DNA of 44,358 bases from Hyphomicrobiales bacterium (GCA_028868735.1 JAGWTW010000018.1:1-44358), one strand, 5' to 3'; shown: positions 33,059 through 41,800, numbered from the stretch's first letter. The notes: generated from the sequence alone by a model not told the origin. Made by a program: numbers and translations.

Positions 33059-33349
33059 ATGTTCAGGAAGACTGCGATCGTTGCGGCTTTCGCGAGCGTC
33101 GCATTGATTTCGGCGGCGAACGCCGCGCCGAGCCATCGCTGGTTCGAATGTCAGTACGGCTGGCAGATGGGACCCTGCATCACGGGCGGCACGAATGGAC
33201 CTAACGCCGCCTACCGGTCGAACCGGGAAGATCGGCAGACGCCGCCGGCGACGTTCGTATTGGCCGTCCATCCCGAAGGCAGCAGCTCGATCAGTGCAGG
33301 CGGCGGCGCGGGCGGTGGCGGCGGTGGTGGCGGCGGCGGCGGCCGCTGA
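33059..33349 (+). CDS. Small secreted protein with polyglycine C-terminus
   Basis: 96 residues from the ATG at 33059, with GGGAG upstream. The signal peptide (TAIVAAFASVALISAANA) cleaves around residue 23. The mature part begins APSHRWFECQYGWQMGPCIT with two cysteines that can form a disulfide, then a polar stretch, then a tail of almost pure glycine (GGGAGGGGGGGGGGGR). I recognise no family. Polyglycine tails occur in some secreted bacterial peptides and wall proteins, but here the function is unknown. It is followed by an imperfect hairpin (33368-33394) without a U-tract. Confidence 0.65.
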   Translation: MFRKTAIVAAFASVALISAANAAPSHRWFECQYGWQMGPCITGGTNGPNAAYRSNREDRQTPPATFVLAVHPEGSSSISAGGGAGGGGGGGGGGGR

Positions 33350-33466
33350 ACCCGACGACGGCAGAAAGGGACGGGTGCGCGCAGCGTCCGTCCCCTCTGC
33401 ATTGCGCGCGTTTGACATTCGCCTTGCGCTTCCGTTCTCTGGCGAGATCAATCCGGGAAACGCCAG

Positions 33467-34366
33467 ATGAGCAAATACGAACAGATCCGCGTCGAAGTCG
33501 CTGACCATGTGCAGACCATAACGCTGCACCGGCCGGACAAGCTCAACGCCTTCACGACGCAAATGATGAACGAGATGATTATGGCGTTCGATGAATCGGA
33601 CGCCAACGACGATGTGCGCGTCGTCGTCGTGACTGGATCCGGCCGCGCATTTTGCGCAGGCGCGGATTTGTCCGCGGGCGCGAAGACGTTTGAACTTGCC
33701 GAGCGAAAGGACCGCAAGCAGCCGGCCACGACCGCCGACGGCAAGGTCGACTATTCCGACGACGCCGTACGCGACGGCGGCGGCCGCGTAACGCTGCGGA
33801 TCTTCAAATCGCTGAAGCCGGTCATCGCAGCCATCAACGGACCTGCGGTCGGCATCGGCGCCACCATGACGCTGCCAATGGACATTCGCCTCGCTTCGAC
33901 CGAAGCGCGGATGGGATTCGTTTTCTCGCGGCGCGGGATCGTGATGGAGGCGGCCTCGAGCTGGTTCCTGCCCCGGCTCGTCGGTCCGCAACAGGCTCTC
34001 GAATGGGTCTATTCGGGCCGCGTGTTCAATGCGGACGAAGCCCATCGCGGCCGACTCGTGTCGAAAGTGCTGCCGCCGGACCAGTTGCTGCCGGAAGCCT
34101 ATCGGCTTGCCAAGGAGATCGTCGACAACGCCTCGCCCGTCGCCGTCGCGCTCATGCGCCAGATGGTCTGGCGCATGCTCGGCGCGGACGATCCGATGGA
34201 GGCGCACAAAATCGATTCGCGCGGCATTTTCGAGCGCGGCCGCTCCGGCGATGTGCGCGAGGGCGTTACCTCGTTCCTGGAAAAGCGCGCGCCGAGATTT
34301 CCGAACAAGGTTTCAAAGGACATGCCGCCCTATTTCCCTTGGTGGGCCGAGCGCGTATACAAATAA
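33467..34366 (+). CDS. Enoyl-CoA hydratase/isomerase (crotonase) family protein
   Basis: 299 residues. The crotonase fold is clear: HRPDKLNAF, oxyanion-hole segments AFCAGADLS (about 61-69) and INGPAVGIGATMTLPMDIRLAS (about 123-144), and the trimer-forming C-terminus. By eye alignment, Glu164 of rat hydratase corresponds to the Glu in QQALEWVYSG (Glu179). The position of Glu144 falls in FSRRGIVME, where no acid is present at the expected place. The reaction may therefore be isomerisation, hydrolysis or hydration with altered chemistry. It converges on the acyl-CoA dehydrogenase operon with 15 nt between stops. Confidence 0.9.
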   Translation: MSKYEQIRVEVADHVQTITLHRPDKLNAFTTQMMNEMIMAFDESDANDDVRVVVVTGSGRAFCAGADLSAGAKTFELAERKDRKQPATTADGKVDYSDDAVRDGGGRVTLRIFKSLKPVIAAINGPAVGIGATMTLPMDIRLASTEARMGFVFSRRGIVMEAASSWFLPRLVGPQQALEWVYSGRVFNADEAHRGRLVSKVLPPDQLLPEAYRLAKEIVDNASPVAVALMRQMVWRMLGADDPMEAHKIDSRGIFERGRSGDVREGVTSFLEKRAPRFPNKVSKDMPPYFPWWAERVYK

Positions 34367-34381
34367 AGGGCGCGATCGACG

Positions 34382-35557
34382 CTATTGCGCCGGCGCCGCC
34401 TTGCGGCCGCCGGCGCTCGACAGCCCCATCTGCTTGGCGATCACCTGCAGCATGATCTCGTTCGCGCCGCCGCCGATCGCGGTCAGGCGGATGTCGCGCA
34501 TGATGCGCGAAATCCGCGATTCCCACATGTAGCCCTGCCCACCCCAGAACTGGAGGCAGGCGTTGGGAATTTCGAGCGCGAGCTTTCCGGCGAGATATTT
34601 CGCGATCGAGGCTTTTTCCGTCACGTCGCCGCCAGCGACATAAATATCGGCCGCGCTCCACGTGATCGCGCGCAACGCCTCGACCTCGGCATGCATGGCC
34701 GCGATCCTGTGCTGGATCGTCTGCATGTCGATCAGCGGCTTTCCGAACGCCTTGCGCCCTTGCGTATATTCTACCGTTATGGCGATCGCCGTCTCCAGCA
34801 TGCTCACCGCTTTCGCGGCGGCATAGAGCCGCTCCTCCTGGAACTGCTCCATTTGGTAGATAAAGCCGCGGCCTTCCTCGCCGATGCGATTGCGCACGGG
34901 CACGCGCACATTGTCGAAGAAGAGCTGCGCCGTGTCCGACGCATGGAGCCCGAGTTTTTTGAGCTTGCGCGCCACCGAAACGCCCTTCGATTTCAATGGC
35001 ACGATGATCAGCGACTTGTTGCGATGCGGCTGGCCGTCCGAAGTATTGGCGAGCAGGCAGATCCAGTCGGCCTGGGTTCCGTTCGTAATCCACATTTTGG
35101 AGCCGTTGATCACGTAATCGTCGCCATCGCGCGTCGCGCGTGTGCGGATAGAGGCGACGTCGGACCCAGCGCCCTCCTCCGACACGCCGATCGCCGCCAC
35201 CATCTCGCCCGAAATTGCAGGCGCGAGAAATTCGCGCCGCAAGGCATCCGACCCGTGCTTGGCGAGCGCCGGCGTCGCCATGTCCGTCTGCACGCCGAGC
35301 GCGGTCGCGACCCCGCCAGCAAGCGCGCGCCCCCATTCTTCCGCCGCAACGAGCGCGTAGGAATAGTCGAGGCCGAGACCGCCATATTCAACGGGCTTGC
35401 AGATGCCGAGGAACCCCGCTGCGCCGGCTTTCCTGAACAAGTCGTGCGCGGGAAAAATCTCGGCTTCCTCCCAGGCGTCGGCAAAAGGGTCGATTTCCGT
35501 CTCGACGAAGCGGCGCAGCGAGCGACGGAGTTCTTCATGTTCGTGCGTAAGAATCAT
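34382..35557 (-). CDS. Acyl-CoA dehydrogenase (LCAD/IVD-like)
   Basis: 391 residues from the ATG at 35557; the open frame continues upstream only as a shadow of the preceding gene. FAD-dependent alpha,beta-desaturation of an acyl-CoA is expected. Motifs are IGVSEEGAGSDVASIRT, KMWITNGTQADWICLLA, GRKAFGKPLIDMQTIQHRIA and FWGGQGYMWESRISRIMRDIR. The MCAD-type catalytic Glu near the C-terminus is replaced (IGGGANEIM). A Glu is present in EQFQEERL (about 242), the position used by long-chain and isovaleryl-CoA dehydrogenases. The gene ends the four-gene IclR-led operon, 65 nt after the second dehydrogenase. Confidence 0.92.
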   Translation of the reverse strand: MILTHEHEELRRSLRRFVETEIDPFADAWEEAEIFPAHDLFRKAGAAGFLGICKPVEYGGLGLDYSYALVAAEEWGRALAGGVATALGVQTDMATPALAKHGSDALRREFLAPAISGEMVAAIGVSEEGAGSDVASIRTRATRDGDDYVINGSKMWITNGTQADWICLLANTSDGQPHRNKSLIIVPLKSKGVSVARKLKKLGLHASDTAQLFFDNVRVPVRNRIGEEGRGFIYQMEQFQEERLYAAAKAVSMLETAIAITVEYTQGRKAFGKPLIDMQTIQHRIAAMHAEVEALRAITWSAADIYVAGGDVTEKASIAKYLAGKLALEIPNACLQFWGGQGYMWESRISRIMRDIRLTAIGGGANEIMLQVIAKQMGLSSAGGRKAAPAQ

Positions 35558-35622
35558 TTGCCCACGACTGGTTGCAGACCCTTCACTTCGCCCTTGTCCC
35601 GGTTTCACGGGAGAGGGAGCTG

Positions 35623-36783
35623 CTATCCCGGCAAATCCAGAACCTGCTTGGCGACGATGTTTCGCTGCACTTCGCTGGAGCCGCCGTAGATCGTCGCCGG
35701 CCGCGCGAGCCAATAATGGGCGAGCGCATCGAGATGCTCGTTGCCGTAGGACGCCGGCTCGTCGATCGACCCGTTCTCCGCGGAGAGTTCGACCAGCGCT
35801 TCCGTGATCTTCTGGTAGGTCGCCGTCGCGAAAATCTTCAGGATCGAGACGTCCGGCCCGAGCGCCTCGCCGCGCCGCAGGATGTCGGCGAATCGCGAAT
35901 AGGTCTCGGTGAGATCGGCGACGTCGAGCCGCAATTGCGTGAACTTGTCGCGGAAACGGTCGTCGGAAAACGCGCCGGTCGCGCGCCCGAGCATGGCGAG
36001 CCGGTTGAGCGCGACCTGCGACAGTTTCGGGCTGCCCAGAAATATTCGCTCGAAGCCGAGCAAGGCTTTCGCCATCGTCCAGCCTTCGTTGACCTTGCCG
36101 ACGATATTGTCCTTGGGAACGCGCACGTTGTCGAAGAAGGTCTCGCAAAATTCCTCGTGGCCGCCGAGCGTCATGATCGGCCGGCGCGTAACTCCCGGCG
36201 TCGACAGATCGACGAGCAGGAACGAAATGCCTTCCTGCTTCTTTGCGTTCTTGTCAGTTCGCACGAGCAGGAAGATCCAGTTCGCGTCCTGCGCGAGCGT
36301 CGTCCAGGTCTTCTGGCCGTTGACGACCCAATGATCGCCGTCGAGCACGGCCTCGAGCCGGAGCGAAGCGAGGTCGGAACCCGCGTTCGGTTCGGAATAG
36401 CCCTGGCACCACACGTCTTCGCAGGCGAGAATGCGCGGCAGATATTTTGCGCGCTGCTCGTCAGACCCGTAATTGATCAAGAGCGGCCCGAGCATAACGA
36501 TGCCCATGTCCGGCGCGCGCGGAACGCCCAGCGCGTCGATCTCTTCTGCATAGGCGATCTGCTTGGCGACCGACATGCCCATGCCGCCGTATTTCTTCGG
36601 CCATTGCGGCGCCAGCCAGCCGCGCTTCGACAGTTTCTGGCTCCAGGGCTTCACCTCGTGCCAGCGGATGCGGCGCGGCAGATGTCTGATCTCCGGCGGG
36701 CATTCGGTTTCGACGAAATCGCGGACCATCGCGCGGAAATCCGCGTCGCTCATTGCGTCGTAATTATCGTTCGTCGCGTTCAT
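35623..36783 (-). CDS. Acyl-CoA dehydrogenase, probable catalytic subunit of a heteromeric pair
   Basis: 386 residues from the ATG at 36783, which begins 7 nt after the stop of the preceding dehydrogenase gene. Motifs: WPKKYGGMGMS, CQGYSEPNAGSDLASLRL, WVVNGQKTWTTLAQDANW, TFFDNVRVPKDNIVG and the C-terminal RPATIYGGSSEVQRNIVAK. A Glu in ALLGFERIFLG (Glu245) lies where isovaleryl-CoA dehydrogenase has its catalytic base. This type, paired with a shorter neighbour of the family, is known from steroid and branched-acid degradation, where two genes make an alpha2beta2 enzyme. I infer the same for this gene and 36791-37924. Confidence 0.92.
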   Translation of the reverse strand: MNATNDNYDAMSDADFRAMVRDFVETECPPEIRHLPRRIRWHEVKPWSQKLSKRGWLAPQWPKKYGGMGMSVAKQIAYAEEIDALGVPRAPDMGIVMLGPLLINYGSDEQRAKYLPRILACEDVWCQGYSEPNAGSDLASLRLEAVLDGDHWVVNGQKTWTTLAQDANWIFLLVRTDKNAKKQEGISFLLVDLSTPGVTRRPIMTLGGHEEFCETFFDNVRVPKDNIVGKVNEGWTMAKALLGFERIFLGSPKLSQVALNRLAMLGRATGAFSDDRFRDKFTQLRLDVADLTETYSRFADILRRGEALGPDVSILKIFATATYQKITEALVELSAENGSIDEPASYGNEHLDALAHYWLARPATIYGGSSEVQRNIVAKQVLDLPG

Positions 36784-36790
36784 AGCGGCC

Positions 36791-37924
36791 TCATACGAGT
36801 TCGAGCGCGGGCGCGAGAGCCGCATAGCGCTTGCGATGTTGCGCCGAATTGCCGAGCCATGCGGCAAGCTTCAGCGCGCGGCGAACGTACAGCCCGATAT
36901 TGTGCTCGTCCGTATAACCGATCGCGCCATGCATCTGGATCGATTCCTTGGCGATGAGCAACGCGCCGTCGGACACGCGCGACTTGCACGCCGACGCAGC
37001 CATGGCCTTCTCGCGCGAATCCGCGCCGGACGCGAGAATGCGCACGGCGCGGTCGATCGCCGAGCGGGCAAGCTCGGTCTGCACATAGAGATCGACAGCC
37101 CGATGCTGGAGCGCCTGAAACGAACCGATCGCCTTGCCGAACTGCTTGCGCTGGCGCAGGTAGTCGAGCGTCATGTCGAGCGACGTTTTCATACAACCCA
37201 GCATTTCCGCGCAGGCGGCGACGCGCGTCTCGTCGAGCGCCGCGTCGAGCGCAGCTTCGCCCGCTGCGGGCGAGGCGACGACATGGGCGGCCGGAATTTC
37301 GGCATTCGCCAGCCGCAGGCGTCCGCAGGACGTGCCGTCGGTGAACCAGCGTGTCTCGAGCGTCAGCCCATTGGCGTCCGCCGGCGCATAGAACAGGCCC
37401 ACCCCCTCTTTCGCGCGCGCTGCAATCAAGAACCCGTCGGCGGCGGCCGCCGCGTGGATGAAATCCTTCTCGCCGCTCAGCCGCCAGCTGTCGCCGCTGC
37501 GCTCGGCGCGGGCCACGCATTCGCCCGCCGCCATCTGTCCGGCGCGCTCCTGCCAGGCGGCGGCGACGATCTGCGACCCGTCGCAGAGCGTCGGCAGCAG
37601 ATCTTTCTTCGCATCGTCGTTGTCGCCGTCGCCGATTGCGCGCACGACCAGAACGCCGACGGCAGAGAGCGGCTCGGGCCCGATGCCGCGCCCGGTTTCC
37701 GAAAGCAGGGCGACCGCGTCGGACAATCCGAGGCCAGCCCCGCCGAACTGTTCGGACGCGCGCAAGCCGACCCATCCGAGTTCGGCCATTTCCCTCCAGC
37801 GCGCGCGATCGAAGCCCGGCGCCTTGTGCCGCCAGCCGCGGACGCTCGCTGCAATATCCGTACGGCCGATATAATCGGCGGCGGAATCGCGCAGCATTCG
37901 CTGGATTTCATCAGCCTCGCTCAC
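36791..37924 (-). CDS. Acyl-CoA dehydrogenase homologue, probable non-catalytic partner subunit
   Basis: 377 residues. The fold is recognisable from LRASEQFGGAGLGLSDAVAL, LDYLRQRKQFGKAIGSFQAL and the C-terminal IQMHGAIGYTDEHNIGLYVRRA. The IxHGxIGxTxEHxxxLYxRRA ending is typical of partner subunits in two-gene dehydrogenases. The segment aligned to the LCAD/IVD base reads LDETRVAACAE, which puts Thr233 at the catalytic position, with Glu232 one residue earlier. Usual FAD/substrate motifs in the middle domain are weak. It starts 26 nt after the IclR stop. Confidence 0.88.
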   Translation of the reverse strand: MSEADEIQRMLRDSAADYIGRTDIAASVRGWRHKAPGFDRARWREMAELGWVGLRASEQFGGAGLGLSDAVALLSETGRGIGPEPLSAVGVLVVRAIGDGDNDDAKKDLLPTLCDGSQIVAAAWQERAGQMAAGECVARAERSGDSWRLSGEKDFIHAAAAADGFLIAARAKEGVGLFYAPADANGLTLETRWFTDGTSCGRLRLANAEIPAAHVVASPAAGEAALDAALDETRVAACAEMLGCMKTSLDMTLDYLRQRKQFGKAIGSFQALQHRAVDLYVQTELARSAIDRAVRILASGADSREKAMAASACKSRVSDGALLIAKESIQMHGAIGYTDEHNIGLYVRRALKLAAWLGNSAQHRKRYAALAPALELV

Positions 37925-37950
37925 GTCTGCTCCTTTTTATTTTGCGCGCC

Positions 37951-38760
37951 TCAGCGTCGGCCTTTCACGCCAATCGACGCAACGACTTTCTTCGCAATGT
38001 CGACCAGTCGCGGCCCGTAAACTTCCTCGATGTCGCGCGCTTTCAGCAAATAGGCCGGGCCGCCGCAATTCAAAGCGTAGAGGCCCGCGCCGTTCGGCAG
38101 CGCCAGCGCGGCGCCGGCGCCGTTCACATCCTTGCGCCAGTCGCCGATGCCCAGGCAAAAGCCTCGCTTCTCGATATCCTTGATCGCCCTGTCGATCGCC
38201 TTGACGAGCGCGCCCTTCTCCTCAGGATATTTGCGCATGATCTGGTCCATCAAGGGCGCGCGCTCGCGCTCCGGGAGCGCGGCGAGGTAGGCGCGGCCCA
38301 TGGCCGACGTCGCAAGCGGAATGCGCGAACCTGCGGCGACACGGAGCGCGACGATGTTTTGGCCCTCGCAATTTTCGACATAGAGCATGTTGAGCCGGTC
38401 GCGCGCGCCGAGGCCGACGCTCGCGCCGCATTCATCGGCGAGATCCTGCATCAACGGCCGCGCCACGCGCCGCACGTCGAGATTGGCGAGCGCGACATAA
38501 CCCAGAGCCAGCACGCCGCCGCCGAGCGAATAGACTCCAAGCTTGCGGTCGTAATTGAGATAGCCGAGCTGCGTCAGCGTGTAGGTCAGACGCGAAATCG
38601 TCGGCTTCGGCAAGCCTGTGCGCCTGGCGATCTCCTGATTGCCGAGCGGCCCGTCCTCCGCGCGGAAAATGCGCAGCACATCGAGCCCGCGGCCGAGCGC
38701 AGTCACGAACTGCCGGTCGTTCGGGCGCATTCTGTCGGGCTTTTCTGCGGGACTGTCCAT
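37951..38760 (-). CDS. IclR-family transcriptional regulator
   Basis: 269 residues from the ATG at 38760. The winged helix-turn-helix is at about 17-80 (FVTALGRGLDVLRIF, LGNQEIARRTGLPKPTISRL, YTLTQLGYLNYD). The IclR effector domain follows, with LATSAMGRAYLAALP, KRGFCLGIGDWRKDVNGAGAA and ALNCGGPAYLL. Members bind aromatic or aliphatic acid effectors and control catabolic operons. It is the first gene of an operon with three acyl-CoA dehydrogenases and is divergent from the MaoC hydratase. The region between (38761-38907) carries repeated TGTTTCGCA elements, candidates for its own operator. Confidence 0.92.
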   Translation of the reverse strand: MDSPAEKPDRMRPNDRQFVTALGRGLDVLRIFRAEDGPLGNQEIARRTGLPKPTISRLTYTLTQLGYLNYDRKLGVYSLGGGVLALGYVALANLDVRRVARPLMQDLADECGASVGLGARDRLNMLYVENCEGQNIVALRVAAGSRIPLATSAMGRAYLAALPERERAPLMDQIMRKYPEEKGALVKAIDRAIKDIEKRGFCLGIGDWRKDVNGAGAALALPNGAGLYALNCGGPAYLLKARDIEEVYGPRLVDIAKKVVASIGVKGRR

Positions 38761-38791
38761 GCGCAAACCTCTGGGCCGGACTTCTAACCTC

Positions 38792-38821
38792 TGTTTCGCA
38801 CAAAGATCAAGATGTTTCGCA
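38792..38821. promoter_or_regulatory. TGTTTCGCA direct repeat in the IclR/MaoC divergent region
   Basis: TGTTTCGCA occurs at 38792-38800 and again at 38813-38821, spaced exactly 21 bp (two helical turns). The second copy also forms TTTC-N7-GAAA with following bases. It lies 30-60 nt from the IclR start, where an autoregulator would bind. The core TTTCGC also forms the palindrome at 41743. Confidence 0.45.
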
Positions 38822-38907
38822 GGATGAAATTCGGGCGCGACCGGCCTTGATGACGTCGGCAGGCGGTGTAGGCTCGCTGCCACACGAACGACGAGGAAAC
38901 ACGCCCG

Positions 38908-39765
38908 ATGGCGATCGACTACGACAAGCTGATGAACTGGCCTCTGCCCGAAATCCGTCAAACGCTGACGCACAAGGACACGATGCTCTACGCGCTGGGC
39001 CTCGGTCTCGGCGCCGACCCGATGGACGAAAAGCAATTGCGTTTCGTCTACGAGAAGGATTTGCAGGCGCTCCCGACCATGGCCGTCGTGCTCGCCCCGC
39101 TCGGCTTCTGGATGAAAAATCCCGAAGTCGGCGTCGACTGGAAGAAATTGCTGCACGGCGAACAAGGCATCGAACTCCACCGGCCCGTGCCGGCCGAAGG
39201 CGAGATCGTCGGGACATCGCGCATCGCCTCGATCGTCGACAAGGGCAAGGACAAGGGCGCCATCGCTTTCATCGAGCGAACGATTTCGGACGGCAGGACC
39301 GGCGAAAAAATCGCCACGCTCAAATCTGCGAGCTTCCTGCGCGGCGACGGCGGGTTCGGCGGACCGTCGGGTCCGACCCCCGAACCGCATGCGCTGCCGA
39401 CGCGCGCGCCGGATACGGTCTTCGATCAAAAAACATTGCCGCAGGCGGCGCTGATCTATCGCCTGTCCGGCGACTACAATCCGCTGCACGCGGACCCGGA
39501 AGTCGCGACCCACGCCGGCTTTCGCCAGCCGATCCTGCACGGGCTCTGCTCGCTCGGAACGGCCGGCCACGCGATCCTGCGCACGATCTGCGACTACGAT
39601 CCGCGGCGGTTGAAGTCGCTGAAGCTGCGCTTCTCCTCGCCGGTCTATCCCGGCGAGACGATCCGCACGGAAATGTGGGTCGACGGGAAGGACGTCTCGT
39701 TCCGCGCGCGCGTGGTCGAACGCGACGTCGTCGTTCTCAACAACGGACTGGCGACGGTGGCGTGA
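38908..39765 (+). CDS. MaoC-like 2-enoyl-CoA hydratase (double hot-dog)
   Basis: 285 residues, the length of eukaryote-type hydratase 2 proteins. The N-terminal hot-dog holds TLTHKDTMLYALGLGLG and MAVVLAPLGFWM. The C-terminal one holds the hydratase-2 motif YRLSGDYNPLHADPEVA (184-200), with Asp189 and His194 as the expected catalytic pair, followed by ILHGLCSLGTAGHAI. The family adds water to trans-2-enoyl-CoA giving the (R)-3-hydroxyacyl-CoA, on chain or sterol-side-chain substrates. It is transcribed divergently from the IclR operon and so is probably co-regulated with the dehydrogenases, whose products it could hydrate. Confidence 0.93.
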   Translation: MAIDYDKLMNWPLPEIRQTLTHKDTMLYALGLGLGADPMDEKQLRFVYEKDLQALPTMAVVLAPLGFWMKNPEVGVDWKKLLHGEQGIELHRPVPAEGEIVGTSRIASIVDKGKDKGAIAFIERTISDGRTGEKIATLKSASFLRGDGGFGGPSGPTPEPHALPTRAPDTVFDQKTLPQAALIYRLSGDYNPLHADPEVATHAGFRQPILHGLCSLGTAGHAILRTICDYDPRRLKSLKLRFSSPVYPGETIRTEMWVDGKDVSFRARVVERDVVVLNNGLATVA

Positions 39766-39807
39766 CGGCCCTCGCCGCACATGCGGACCGAGGCTCGAAA
39801 CGGCGCG

Positions 39808-40218
39808 TTATTTCACCGAGAGCAATTCGACGTCAAAAATCAGGTCGGCGTTCGGCGGAATGACGCCGCCGGCGCCCCGTGCGCCATAGCCGTAGTCCGA
39901 GCGGATTTTCAGGAGATAATGCCCGCCGACTTTCATCTGGGCGACACCCTCGTCCCAACCGCGGATCACTTGGCCTGTACCGATCCTGAATTCGAAGGGC
40001 TTGCCCCGGTCGCGCGAGGAATCGAACTTGCTGCCGTCCGCGGCGAGCTTGCCGGTGTAGTGCATGACGCAGATCTGGCCCGGCTGCGGCGCAGGCCCCG
40101 TGCCTGCCTTGATGGTTTCGACCACGAAGCCGCTCGTCATGGCGGCCTGCGCATTGGCGGGAATTGCAGTCACAGCGAGACCTCCGAGCATGCCGAGGGC
40201 GGCAAGAAAATTGTTCAC
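39808..40218 (-). CDS. Secreted FKBP-type peptidyl-prolyl cis-trans isomerase
   Basis: 136 residues from GTG 40218, preceded by GGAG 8 nt upstream; the frame runs further upstream without such a site. The signal peptide ends about residue 26 ([15 protein letters not shown]). A single FKBP domain follows: [56 protein letters not shown] and IFDVELLSV. The pocket residues (Tyr54, Asp66, Val84-Ile85, Trp88, Tyr112, Phe128) are present, so activity is expected. It acts in periplasmic protein folding, and its link to neighbouring catabolic genes is probably incidental. Confidence 0.92.
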   Translation of the reverse strand: MNNFLAALGMLGGLAVTAIPANAQAAMTSGFVVETIKAGTGPAPQPGQICVMHYTGKLAADGSKFDSSRDRGKPFEFRIGTGQVIRGWDEGVAQMKVGGHYLLKIRSDYGYGARGAGGVIPPNADLIFDVELLSVK

Positions 40219-40297
40219 GATTGCTTCTCCGAAGCGACGACCTGGGCGTTCTGGATTACACCAGGTTGGCCCGGCGACAAACACCGTTCGCAAGCCG

Positions 40298-41704
40298 TCA
40301 CGGCGAGGCGAAATATATAGCCGCGCAAAACAGCGCGATCGTTGCGCCCGCGAATGCGCCATTCCATCGCAGCGTGATCGTCTCGGACGGCACTTTCACG
40401 ATATTGGAGAGCAGAACCATCGAACCGTTGAGCGGCGACAGGCCGTTGCTGAGCGACCAGGCGCCCGCGGACAAGATGACGAGCTTCAGCGGCGACAGCC
40501 CCTCGACCGGCGAATGAGCGAGCGCGCCGAGCAGCAGAGTGAGCGTGATCATCGGATTGAGGCCGATCATGCCGAGCCCCGCGACTGCGAGAACGATCAC
40601 GACGGAAAGGAGCTGCGTCGACAGATGCAAGCCGGCGAGCGCCGCCTGGACGGCGTCGGGCGGCAGCAGGGCCGGGATCATCGCGCCCAGAAACCCAGAG
40701 GTGGCGAAGAGCGTAACTTCATTGGCGTAGCTCGGAAAGGCAATCGCGGATCGCTCGGCGAGAGCGCGCGCGGCCTCGACGGCTGCGCCGAGCGCACCGA
40801 GCCGAAGATTCTGCAGGATGAGCCAGCCGAGCGCGAAGGCCGGCACCACGACCAGCACATGCGTGACGAACGGTATTTTCGTGACACGCTCCAACGCGAG
40901 CGCGATCAGCGTGATCGCCGCGATCTGCACAAGCATTGCAAGCGCCGCCGTCCAGCCCAGCGGATCGCGTTCTGGCTTCGTTGCGACGCCGCGCGGATAT
41001 TGCAGATAGTCGAACAGCCAGCCGAGCGTCAGGTAGACCGCCGTCAGACCGAGCCCATAGGGCGCGTACTCGTTCCAGTGTGCGCCGGGCGTCAGCGAAA
41101 ACAGCATCGCCATGGTGATTGACAGTGGACACCACATGGGCATGGCGGCAAAGCCGCGCATGACGGCGAGCGTCATGCGCCGCTCGCGGATCGCGAGCCG
41201 GCGCGCATCGCCATCGGCCGATTCGAGCGTGTTCTCCTGCTTGAGCATCCCCGCGAGCAGCGCGAGGCCGCCCATGTTGAGCAGGATGCCGAAGATATGG
41301 CCGCCGAAAGTAAGCGCCACATAACGGCGCGCCGGCGGTTGATCCACGAGATAACGCCCGGCGCGCGCGACCATCGGCGAACTGCCGGCCGCATCGCGCA
41401 GAAAGCCGAGTGCGGCGAGGAAGGCCGGATAAAAGCAGGCCCGCACCAGACCGTCGAGAATCGGCCATGCCGACCGCGTGACGAGCGCCGCCCAGATCGC
41501 CACGATCGCCGACACAAGCACCAGCGCGCGCGCGTTGCCGCGCAAGCGCGGCCATTCCAGCACGATATAGGCGACGAGCATGGGCGCCGCGACATAGCCG
41601 GCCGCCGCCCAGCCGAAATAGGCGCGCAAAATCACGCCGGCCAGCACGAGGGCCAGCAGCGCCGCATCTTCGCCCCGCGCCCTTTCGAAGAGGCTCGACT
41701 CCAT
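40298..41704 (-). CDS. Multi-pass inner-membrane protein, possible transporter, family not recognised
   Basis: 468 residues from the ATG at 41704 (GTG 41710 is also possible; neither has a good ribosome site). It has about 12 hydrophobic helices, for example [49 protein letters not shown] and [15 protein letters not shown]. Charged loops include [18 protein letters not shown]. Polar, Gly/Pro/Asn-broken helices ([29 protein letters not shown]) recall substrate-binding regions of ion/carboxylate transporters, but I cannot assign a family. It is divergent from the CoA-transferase/ligase pair and shares a promoter region with it, so carboxylate uptake is a reasonable guess only. Confidence 0.75.
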   Translation of the reverse strand: MESSLFERARGEDAALLALVLAGVILRAYFGWAAAGYVAAPMLVAYIVLEWPRLRGNARALVLVSAIVAIWAALVTRSAWPILDGLVRACFYPAFLAALGFLRDAAGSSPMVARAGRYLVDQPPARRYVALTFGGHIFGILLNMGGLALLAGMLKQENTLESADGDARRLAIRERRMTLAVMRGFAAMPMWCPLSITMAMLFSLTPGAHWNEYAPYGLGLTAVYLTLGWLFDYLQYPRGVATKPERDPLGWTAALAMLVQIAAITLIALALERVTKIPFVTHVLVVVPAFALGWLILQNLRLGALGAAVEAARALAERSAIAFPSYANEVTLFATSGFLGAMIPALLPPDAVQAALAGLHLSTQLLSVVIVLAVAGLGMIGLNPMITLTLLLGALAHSPVEGLSPLKLVILSAGAWSLSNGLSPLNGSMVLLSNIVKVPSETITLRWNGAFAGATIALFCAAIYFASP

Positions 41705-41742
41705 CGGCACTGATTAGCAGCCGCGCGCGGCGCGGAACAGTT

Positions 41743-41759
41743 GCGAAATCGCATTTCGC
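41743..41759. promoter_or_regulatory. Palindromic operator candidate between transporter-like and CoA-transferase genes
   Basis: GCGAAAT-CGC-ATTTCGC is a perfect 7-bp inverted repeat with a 3-bp spacer. It is centred 50 bp before the CoA-transferase start and about 47 bp before the membrane-protein start. It shares the TTTCGC core with the repeats at 38792-38821, which suggests the same IclR-type regulator. Confidence 0.5.
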
Positions 41760-41800
41760 CATGCGATTGTCGGGCGTCTGATGCAAATGCCGGAACCGAT

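Noticed and set aside
33368..33394. Hairpin GGGACGG/CCGTCCC after the polyglycine gene as a terminator
   Set aside because: The 7-bp stem has a 13-nt loop and no U-tract, too weak to list as a terminator.
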